A DNA stretch of 5,358 nt from assembly GCA_007132595.1 (NCBI GenBank), contig SLOH01000005.1, positions 1-5,358 on the forward strand, given 5' to 3'. Origin of the DNA: Waddliaceae bacterium (GTDB taxonomy: Bacteria > Chlamydiota > Chlamydiia > Chlamydiales > SLOH01). Positions 1 to 5,358 of the stretch are shown one piece after another (within the stretch, counting starts at the first letter, position 1; every line of letters starts with the position of its first letter). The position numbers and the translations under genes are program-made. The notes under the pieces are model-generated. The model ran no database searches. It was not told the origin of the DNA and saw only the letters and a program-made list of their open reading frames with translations.

Positions 1-1311
1 AGTTTCTTGAAGTCTAGGGGCATCGAACTGCCCTTAGGCTCCCCTAATGACTCTCCGGATAAGCAGACGGTTTGGGGTCTTGGAAATAATAAAAATGAGT
101 ACTTTGTAAACGAGCTTCAGACACACGGGATCGAAGTCTACCCCTCTACTCTAAATTTGATTCACGAACTAAGAGAAGAAGGGATCAAGGTCGGGATTAT
201 TTCCTCAAGCAAAAATTGCCATCTCATATTAAGTGAGCTTAAAATTTTAGATCTTTTTGATACTAAAATCGATGGGCTTGATCAAGAGAGGGAAGGAATC
301 GTTGGAAAACCTGCGCCGGATGTCTTTTTGGAGGCTGCCAAGCGTTTGGGTGCAAATCCTTCGAATTCGGTTGTTGTGGAAGATGCAATTTCGGGTGTGC
401 AGGCAGGTGCTGCGGGCGATTTTTCTCTTGTTATTGGGGTCGACAGGCAAAATCAATCTGAGGATTTGCTTAAGGAGGGCGCCCATGTTGTTGTTAAGGA
501 CCTTGAGGAAGTGAGGCTGGAAAAAAGGGTTCGTCCAAAAAGCGCAAGCGAGGTTGAAGATGAGTTGAAACAGAAGCTCCAAGGGAAAAAGCCGGCCTTT
601 TTTCTCGATTACGACGGCACGCTCACCCCAATCGTTGCGCACGCAGATCAGGCGATTCTTTCCGATGAAATGAGGCAGACGCTTATTGATCTTAAAAAGC
701 AGTTCACGGTCGCAGTTGTCAGCGGGCGAGACCTTGGCGATGTCAAGAAACGAGTGGGTGTCGAGGGAATTTTTTACGCAGGAAGCCATGGGTTTGATAT
801 TGAAGGCCCCGGAAAGCGATTTGAAAATCAAGAGGTCGATCAATTTATCAAGTCTTTAAATCAAGCAGAAAAAGAGTTGAAAGAGAAACTTCAAGAGATC
901 GATGGGGCGTGGGTAGAGAGAAAAAAATACAGTCTAGCGGTTCATTTTAGACAAGTTGAGCCTTCGAAAGAAAAGCAAGTGGAAAAAATCTTAGATCAAG
1001 TGCATAGCGGCTTTCCTGACCTTCGAAAGGCGTTTGGGAAAAAAGTCTTGGAGCTGCAGCCGAATTTTCCTTGGGATAAGGGAAGAGCGCTTGACTGGCT
1101 GATCGGGGCTCTTGAGCTTGATGAGGATAAAATTGTTCCGATCTATCTTGGAGATGATGTGACAGATGAAGACGCATTTGCCGAGCTTGAAGACCGCGGA
1201 ATTGGAATTGCGGTTCAAGGTGAGCCTAAGGCTACTTTAGCAAGGTATGTATTAAAACATCCGGAAGATGTGATGCGGTTTTTACAAAAAGTAGTTGAGG
1301 ATTTTTCGTGA
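1..1311 (+). CDS. Fused beta-phosphoglucomutase-like HAD / trehalose-6-phosphate phosphatase, 5' end missing
   Basis: The reading frame is open from base 1 to the TGA at 1309-1311 (436 residues visible), so the gene starts upstream of the window. Numbering from the first visible codon, residues 1-170 are the rest of a beta-phosphoglucomutase-type HAD domain: the end of the cap (GLGNNKNEYF, 26-35), motif II IISSSKN (66-72), motif III GKPAPDVF with Lys103, and motif IV VVVEDAISGVQAG with Glu127/Asp128. The missing start would hold the nucleophile motif DxD, probably some 70-90 residues. After a charged linker (about 170-196) comes a complete OtsB domain: nucleophile motif FFLDYDGTLTP (Asp203, Asp205), VVSGRDL (239-245), GSHGFD (261-266), PWDKGRALDWL with Lys360, and YLGDDVTDEDAF with Asp385/386/389. 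All visible catalytic residues of the OtsB half are present. Expected reactions are trehalose 6-phosphate to trehalose, and beta-glucose 1-phosphate to glucose 6-phosphate, in the cytosol. The stop overlaps the next gene, so the two are co-translated. No otsB symbol is given because of the fusion. Confidence 0.93.
   Translation, partial: SFLKSRGIELPLGSPNDSPDKQTVWGLGNNKNEYFVNELQTHGIEVYPSTLNLIHELREEGIKVGIISSSKNCHLILSELKILDLFDTKIDGLDQEREGIVGKPAPDVFLEAAKRLGANPSNSVVVEDAISGVQAGAAGDFSLVIGVDRQNQSEDLLKEGAHVVVKDLEEVRLEKRVRPKSASEVEDELKQKLQGKKPAFFLDYDGTLTPIVAHADQAILSDEMRQTLIDLKKQFTVAVVSGRDLGDVKKRVGVEGIFYAGSHGFDIEGPGKRFENQEVDQFIKSLNQAEKELKEKLQEIDGAWVERKKYSLAVHFRQVEPSKEKQVEKILDQVHSGFPDLRKAFGKKVLELQPNFPWDKGRALDWLIGALELDEDKIVPIYLGDDVTDEDAFAELEDRGIGIAVQGEPKATLARYVLKHPEDVMRFLQKVVEDFS
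1297..1301 (+). promoter_or_regulatory. Ribosome binding site (GAGGA) for the GH65 gene
   Basis: GAGGA lies inside the last codons of the phosphatase gene, with six bases between it and the GTG at 1308. This spacing is near ideal and decides the start: the GTG whose last two bases plus the following A form the TGA stop of the upstream gene. It points to a real independent initiation site that is also translationally coupled. Confidence 0.8.
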
Positions 1312-3725
1312 CAAAAGAAGCAGACTGGGTTTTTTCGCATAACCAATTCGATCAGGAGAAAGAAAAGCTCCGTGAAGCTCTTTTTACACTGGGTAATGGG
1401 TATTTCTTCACACGTGGGGCTGCTGTTGAGTCGGATGCAGGCGAGGTGCATTACCCCGGAACATATATTGCAGGCGGGTATAATCGTTTGGCAACTGAGG
1501 TTTCGGGTCGAATTGTTGAAAATGAAGATCTCGTCAATTTCCCGAATTGGCTTCCAATTCGATATCGGATTGGCGATGGCGACTGGTTTCAGTTGAGTCG
1601 CGACGAAATTTTTGAGTATAGTCAAGAGCTTCAACTGAAAGAGGGGTTATACGTACGGAAAATGCGCGTGCGGAATGCGCACGGAGATGAATCTCTCATT
1701 GAAGAGCGGCGTTTCATTCATATGAAACAGCAGCATTTAGGAGCGATTGAGTGGAAGCTCACCCCTCTCAATTGGTCAGGTCGCCTCGAACTGGTTTCTG
1801 CTTTGGACGGCACAATAAAAAATGATGGGGTTGCACGATATCGAGAGCTCAACAATCAGCATTTAAAGCCAATTGAGACGCGCGCATTTGATGAGAACTG
1901 TATCTATCTAAAAGTGCAGACCGTGCAGTCAGAACTTAGAGTGGCTTTGGCTGCAAGAACAAAAGTCGATGTTGAAGATGCCTCTTGCCATGTGATTGAG
2001 AGCCCGGGATATATTGCAAAGAGCATGAAGATTGAGGCGCAAGAGGGAAAGACAATTACGGTTGAAAAGGTAGTCTCGCTCTATACCTCAAGAGACAATG
2101 CAATTTCTGAGTGTGGTGAGGAGGCGCGAGAAGCGGCTGTAAAGGCGGATAATTTCGAGCAGTTGTTTCAGTCTCATAAGAGAGCGTGGTCTGTGCTTTG
2201 GAATGAATTTGGCATCGATATGAAAGTTGAGGATGATAGCCACGATCTCAGCCCCCTCTTGATCTTGCGGCTGCATATTTTCCATCTTCTCCAAACGACT
2301 TCGTTAAATACAATCGATATTGATGTGGGTGTGCCGGCTCGCGGGTGGCATGGAGAGGCGTATCGCGGGCATATTTTTTGGGACGAGCTCTTTATTTTTC
2401 CAACGCTCAACTTCAGGCTGCCGAAGATCACAGCTTCGCTTTTAAAGTACCGTCTCAGGCGCCTCTCAATAGCGCAGCAGCTCGCAAAGGAGAGCGGATT
2501 TAAAGGTGCAATGTTTCCGTGGCAAAGCGGAAGCAGTGGAAAGGAAGAGAGTCAAACGCTCCACCTTAATCCAAAGTCCGGCCGATGGCTTCCCGACAAC
2601 TCGAGTTTGCAGCGCCACGTGAATCTGGCGATTGCGTATAACTTCTTGCGCTACTTCGATATTACAGACGACTTTGAGTTCTTGCGGAATTTTGGCATGG
2701 AAGTGATTTTGAGTATCACGCGTTTTTGGGCAAGTATTGCCACTTATAATGAAGAGTTAGATCGGTATGAAATTTTAGGCGTGATGGGTCCAGATGAGTA
2801 TCACGATTCGTATCCGGACAGTGAAGAGCCTGGGCTTAACAACAACGCGTATACGAATGTACTTGCTTCATGGCTTCTTTTTCGCACGGCGGAGCTTTTG
2901 AAAAAGCTTCCGGATGACCATTACAAGGAAATTGTTGAAATTCTTCAGATAAGCGAAGAAGAGGTGGCAAACTGGAAAGAGATCGCGCAAAAATTGCGGT
3001 TAACTTTTCATGAAGAGGAAATTATCAATCAGTTTGAAGGGTTTGATAAGCTCAAAGAGTTTCCGATGGAAGAGTATCGAGAAAAACATGGAGAGGCCTT
3101 GCGCTTGGATCGTATTTTAGAGGCGGAAGGAGATAGTCCGAATCATTACCAGGTGTCAAAACAAGCAGACCTACTCATGCTCTTTTACCTTTTTTCTGTA
3201 GAAGAATTGGAGGGGATCTTTGAACGGATGGGCTACAGGTTTAAGCCTGAGATGATAAAGAAAAATATTTATTACTACTTGAGTCGCACCGCTCATGGTT
3301 CGACACTAAGCCAGATTGTTCATTGCTGGATCCTTTCAAGATTCGACCGCCCGAAGTCGTGGGATCTTTTTCTACTCTCTTTGAAAAGCGATGTATTTGA
3401 TATTCAGGGTGGAACAACAGCCGAGGGAATCCACTTAGGTGCGATGGCAGGGACTGTAGACATTATCCAGCGCTGTTATCCGGGTATTGAGATGCGTGAT
3501 GATATTTTAAGATTTAACCCGTCGCTGCCTCTTCAGCTAAAATATCTCAAATTTCATCTTCACTATCGCGGACACTCTTTGACTGTTGAAATGGATCACG
3601 AAACGCTAACACTCAACACAAAACATAGCTTGGCTGGGACGATAAAAATTGGAATGAACAATCAGGTTCATGAGATGTCCGGAGGTGCGTCTTTAAGTTT
3701 GCCGATTATGAGTCATGCAGACTGA
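1308..3725 (+). CDS. GH65 glycoside phosphorylase, probable trehalose phosphorylase
   Basis: This 805-residue protein has the usual length and layout of glycoside hydrolase family 65: an N-terminal beta-sandwich (about 1-290), a helical linker, an (alpha/alpha)6 barrel (about 320-735) and a short C-terminal beta domain. Visible motifs are YRGHIFWDELFIFP (352-365), AMFPWQSGSSGKEE (401-414), GRWLPDNSSLQRHVNLAIAYN (425-445), GPDEYHD with the expected general acid Glu497, GLNNNAYTN (509-517), the substrate-pocket KQAD (618-621), and HGSTLSQ (663-669) plus GTTAEGIHLGAMAGT (702-716), the region that holds phosphate in family phosphorylases. Family members split trehalose, maltose, kojibiose, nigerose or related sugars with phosphate to beta-glucose 1-phosphate. 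Trehalose is my preferred substrate because of the adjoining OtsB and beta-phosphoglucomutase domains; kojibiose or trehalose 6-phosphate remain possible, and a hydrolase is less likely given the intact HGS. There is no signal peptide, so the enzyme is cytosolic. The GTG start overlaps the upstream stop by four bases (GTGA). Confidence 0.93.
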   Translation: MTKEADWVFSHNQFDQEKEKLREALFTLGNGYFFTRGAAVESDAGEVHYPGTYIAGGYNRLATEVSGRIVENEDLVNFPNWLPIRYRIGDGDWFQLSRDEIFEYSQELQLKEGLYVRKMRVRNAHGDESLIEERRFIHMKQQHLGAIEWKLTPLNWSGRLELVSALDGTIKNDGVARYRELNNQHLKPIETRAFDENCIYLKVQTVQSELRVALAARTKVDVEDASCHVIESPGYIAKSMKIEAQEGKTITVEKVVSLYTSRDNAISECGEEAREAAVKADNFEQLFQSHKRAWSVLWNEFGIDMKVEDDSHDLSPLLILRLHIFHLLQTTSLNTIDIDVGVPARGWHGEAYRGHIFWDELFIFPTLNFRLPKITASLLKYRLRRLSIAQQLAKESGFKGAMFPWQSGSSGKEESQTLHLNPKSGRWLPDNSSLQRHVNLAIAYNFLRYFDITDDFEFLRNFGMEVILSITRFWASIATYNEELDRYEILGVMGPDEYHDSYPDSEEPGLNNNAYTNVLASWLLFRTAELLKKLPDDHYKEIVEILQISEEEVANWKEIAQKLRLTFHEEEIINQFEGFDKLKEFPMEEYREKHGEALRLDRILEAEGDSPNHYQVSKQADLLMLFYLFSVEELEGIFERMGYRFKPEMIKKNIYYYLSRTAHGSTLSQIVHCWILSRFDRPKSWDLFLLSLKSDVFDIQGGTTAEGIHLGAMAGTVDIIQRCYPGIEMRDDILRFNPSLPLQLKYLKFHLHYRGHSLTVEMDHETLTLNTKHSLAGTIKIGMNNQVHEMSGGASLSLPIMSHAD

Positions 3726-3730
3726 ACAAA

Positions 3731-3780
3731 AGCGTCTCGTTTTTTTTGAAAAAAAATCAAAACGCACTTTTTTAGACGTT
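3731..3780 (+). terminator. Probable Rho-independent terminator after the trehalose module
   Basis: It begins five bases after the GH65 stop codon. The inner hairpin pairs CGTTTT (3738-3743) with AAAACG (3759-3764) and extends through T3744-3747 with A3753-3756 around a small loop, with a two-base bulge (TC, 3757-3758). It is followed after three bases by a run of six T (3768-3773). An outer stem AGCGTCT / AGACGTT (3731-3737 with 3774-3780, one G-T pair) could enclose the whole element. The inner stem is A-T rich, so its strength is uncertain, but position and T-run fit a terminator that separates the sugar genes from the lipoprotein gene. Confidence 0.6.
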
Positions 3781-3785
3781 CCCCC

Positions 3786-3814
3786 TACCAAATAATGGGC
3801 TAATCTCTTAGTAT
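3786..3814 (+). promoter_or_regulatory. Weak candidate promoter for the lipoprotein gene
   Basis: If the upstream terminator is real, a promoter is expected between about 3775 and 3825. The best -10 match I find is TAGTAT at 3809-3814 (four of six consensus positions). The hexamer 17 bases upstream, TACCAA, is a poor -35. The alternative TTCCCC (3779) with TAATCT (3801) is no better. The position is therefore a guess; only the need for some promoter here is reasonable. Confidence 0.2.
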
Positions 3815-3825
3815 CAAGCTTTATT

Positions 3826-3829
3826 AGGA
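3826..3829 (+). promoter_or_regulatory. Ribosome binding site (AGGA) for the lipoprotein gene
   Basis: AGGA sits six bases before the ATG at 3836. Together with a well-formed lipoprotein signal peptide starting at that same ATG, this fixes the start codon. Confidence 0.7.
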
Positions 3830-3835
3830 TAAGAC

Positions 3836-4459
3836 ATGAAAAAGCTTGTTCAATTATTAACGCTCGCAAGTTGCGCTCTTTTTGCCGGATGCGGCGGACC
3901 TTCAACTCCGGTTCCTCCATATAACGCTGTCAATGTCACAGAGGTTTCTCGTCTCGTTAATATTTACGCTGTGAAATTGAAGTATGAGAAGGGGTTGAAG
4001 CTGGTTGATTCAGTCGTCTATCACGACTGGTATTTAAATCGCGTACGGCTTGATTTTTCTACAATGAATATCATGGATCTTTGTGAGACGAGAGAGCTTC
4101 TTGTCGATGTGGTTGAAGGGCTTTTGGAGCGACTTAACGACAACAGCATTATCATGAATGATGCGGCTTCGCGTCCGATGACTGCTTGCGATTTAGAAAT
4201 CTATATTAATTTTGAAAGCTTTTTTTCTGAGTATGTCGACCCGACATATATGGGAATCGTTTGCATGAAGGACGGAATTGTTCGATATACTACAGGAGAG
4301 TCTCGACGTCCGAGCCCTCCGCGCTGGAAAGAACGCATGGAGTACTACTGGCAGACGCGTAACTTTGTGAACTTTACTCGAATTGGAGAGATCCTGTACG
4401 GTCCTGAGGAAGAATTTTCCGAACCAAGCTCTCTTGATGATTTACAAATTCGCTTTTAG
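3836..4459 (+). CDS. Small lipoprotein of unknown function
   Basis: This 207-residue protein starts with a textbook lipoprotein signal: MKK, a hydrophobic stretch (residues 4-17) and the lipobox LFAGC (15-19), so Cys19 should be the lipidated first residue of the mature protein. Residue 20 is Gly, not Asp; under the E. coli sorting rule this favours the outer membrane if the cell is Gram-negative. A short Gly/Pro/Ser-rich tether (20-29) follows, then a mixed-secondary-structure domain with a leucine-rich helical stretch (about 84-101), an aromatic-rich middle (123-139) and the tract YYWQTRNFVNFTRIGEILYG (170-189), ending in an acidic tail. I do not recognise the family and see no catalytic motif. 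Three cysteines lie in the mature part besides Cys19 (83, 118, 143), so a disulfide is possible. It has its own ribosome binding site after a probable terminator, and is followed with no spacing, in the same frame, by the next gene. Confidence 0.88.
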   Translation: MKKLVQLLTLASCALFAGCGGPSTPVPPYNAVNVTEVSRLVNIYAVKLKYEKGLKLVDSVVYHDWYLNRVRLDFSTMNIMDLCETRELLVDVVEGLLERLNDNSIIMNDAASRPMTACDLEIYINFESFFSEYVDPTYMGIVCMKDGIVRYTTGESRRPSPPRWKERMEYYWQTRNFVNFTRIGEILYGPEEEFSEPSSLDDLQIRF

Positions 4460-5358
4460 ATGTCAGATTTACCTCATTTAGCCGCCAACATTCAACAACT
4501 ACACCGCGCTCTGCTTCGCCCCGAAGAACCTAAGCTTGCGGCAAACTGGAGCGGGACCTACCTTTATGATGCGAGGTCTTTTCAGGGGAGACTGTGGCGT
4601 TTGCTTCATGCCCTTTTAAGGCCATTTACAGGGCCTCATAAGCATCAAATGCACTTAAGGCAAGCATTAGAAAAGACAAATGAGTTATTTCAGCAAGAAC
4701 TTCCAAATCTCGTTCAGACCGCACGAAGACTTGAGCGTGAAGCCAGTGCTATAAACTTCGAATTTCCTGAAATACGCGATGAACATTTTAAAATAGACAA
4801 TATTTACAGGGTGCATTTTTGCAAAGCGATGCATCAGTTAGGCTCCTTTTTAAGAGATCGACCCAACCTCAGTGAAAAAATCGAGGAAATTTGGCACCGA
4901 AATACTCCCTTCCTTTTTACTGATCACTTGGAGCTTCTTGAAGTTGGAAGGCAATGCGTGCGGTATGAGAATGCGACCTTGCGAAAGTTACCGATTGGAA
5001 CATTAATAAGTGTATCAAGAGGTCTTTCTGATGACAGAGAGTTCAGCTCTAATGGGGCAGGCAGGGAACATTATGAGAAATATAAAGCTTTATTTGAAAA
5101 ACAGATTATTTCTTTCATTGGTATACAGAATCAAGAAAGAAATTTAACCTCCGCTCTTTTTGGCTCTATAATTGATTCACTTCATATTAATACCCAGTCA
5201 CTTGCCTCTAAGCTTAAAGCGTTTGGTCTTGACCTTATCGAAGAAGAAGATAGGGATTTTCTTCGTTGGCAACAAAATCTTAAAGAGGGAGACTTGATTC
5301 CCTGGGCAGGAGAGACCTATCGCTTTACAGGCGAGCGATTGGATGTCTATCTTGGGGA
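4460..5358 (+). CDS. Protein of unknown function, 3' end beyond the window
   Basis: An ATG immediately after the lipoprotein's TAG opens a frame of 299 codons plus two bases that has no stop before the window edge, too long to be chance. The protein begins MSDLPHLAANIQQLHRALLR and shows no signal peptide. It has a tryptophan/aromatic segment (WSGTYLYD, 30-37, then GRLWRLLHALLRPF, 43-56), which is the most hydrophobic part but holds several Arg and looks amphipathic rather than membrane-spanning. A region of predicted helices rich in Glu, Arg and Leu (about 64-170) follows, then a more mixed part ending GERLDVYLG at the edge. I recognise no domain or catalytic motif. No Shine-Dalgarno sequence precedes the ATG, so translation probably depends on coupling with the lipoprotein gene. 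The next in-frame ATG is only at residue 64, so 4460 is the best start. Leucine TTA, arginine AGA/AGG and isoleucine ATA codons are more frequent than in the lipoprotein gene. Confidence 0.8.
   Translation, partial: MSDLPHLAANIQQLHRALLRPEEPKLAANWSGTYLYDARSFQGRLWRLLHALLRPFTGPHKHQMHLRQALEKTNELFQQELPNLVQTARRLEREASAINFEFPEIRDEHFKIDNIYRVHFCKAMHQLGSFLRDRPNLSEKIEEIWHRNTPFLFTDHLELLEVGRQCVRYENATLRKLPIGTLISVSRGLSDDREFSSNGAGREHYEKYKALFEKQIISFIGIQNQERNLTSALFGSIIDSLHINTQSLASKLKAFGLDLIEEEDRDFLRWQQNLKEGDLIPWAGETYRFTGERLDVYLG

Noticed and set aside
7..9. TTG as the start codon of the first gene
   Set aside because: The frame is already open at base 1, no ribosome binding site is visible, and the visible protein begins in the middle of a HAD cap domain, so the real start lies upstream of the window.
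247..843. Minus-strand open frame of 198 codons inside the first gene
   Set aside because: It lies opposite a frame with a full set of HAD and OtsB motifs, and its translation shows no domain-like pattern.
1215..1634. Minus-strand open frame of 139 codons across the junction of genes 1 and 2
   Set aside because: It is antisense to two well-supported coding regions and shows no recognisable protein character.
1308..3725. Possible frameshift or decay in the GH65 gene
   Set aside because: All family motifs occur in order in a single frame and the length is normal, so the gene looks intact.
3693..3920. Minus-strand open frame of 75 codons covering the intergenic gap
   Set aside because: It overlaps both flanking genes and translates the terminator into a basic, low-complexity peptide; nothing supports a gene.
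1..5358. CRISPR array, tRNA/rRNA gene, insertion sequence, toxin-antitoxin or phage-defence cassette
   Set aside because: No regularly spaced repeats, cloverleaf, transposase or terminal inverted repeats were seen; the only gap longer than a few bases is 3726-3835.

Overview
The window carries four same-strand genes, two of them cut by the window edges. From left to right: (1) the 3' part of a fused HAD-family phosphatase, with a beta-phosphoglucomutase-like half followed by a trehalose-6-phosphate phosphatase (OtsB) half; (2) a complete GH65 glycoside phosphorylase-type gene starting inside the stop codon of the first; (3) after a 110-base gap holding a probable terminator, a small lipoprotein gene; (4) directly after its TAG stop and in the same frame, an unrecognised protein gene that runs off the right edge. 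No RNA gene, mobile element, CRISPR array or attachment site was seen.

Genes 1 and 2 form a coherent carbohydrate module. The OtsB half would turn trehalose 6-phosphate into trehalose. The GH65 enzyme would cleave an alpha-glucoside, most likely trehalose, with phosphate to give glucose and beta-glucose 1-phosphate. The beta-phosphoglucomutase half would feed the latter into glycolysis as glucose 6-phosphate. From memory, the domain order HAD / OtsB / GH65 is that of mycobacterial OtsB1 (Rv2006), which is one long polypeptide; here the same order is cut into two overlapping genes. No trehalose-6-phosphate synthase gene is visible.

Genes 3 and 4 look like a separate transcription unit. Gene 3 has a clear lipoprotein signal peptide and no family I recognise. 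Gene 4 is a soluble, mostly helical-looking protein of at least 299 residues, also of unknown family, with a more AT-biased codon choice than the genes to its left.

The organism is a bacterium of moderate GC content, with a classical Shine-Dalgarno signal at two of the starts. The lipobox does not separate Gram-negative from Gram-positive. The overall feel of genes 3 and 4 suggests to me an environmental chlamydia (Waddlia or Criblamydia type), but this is a weak impression, not something the sequence proves. I do not see a convincing new biological system. The points most worth a second look are the two-gene split of the trehalose module and the single in-frame TAG between genes 3 and 4.
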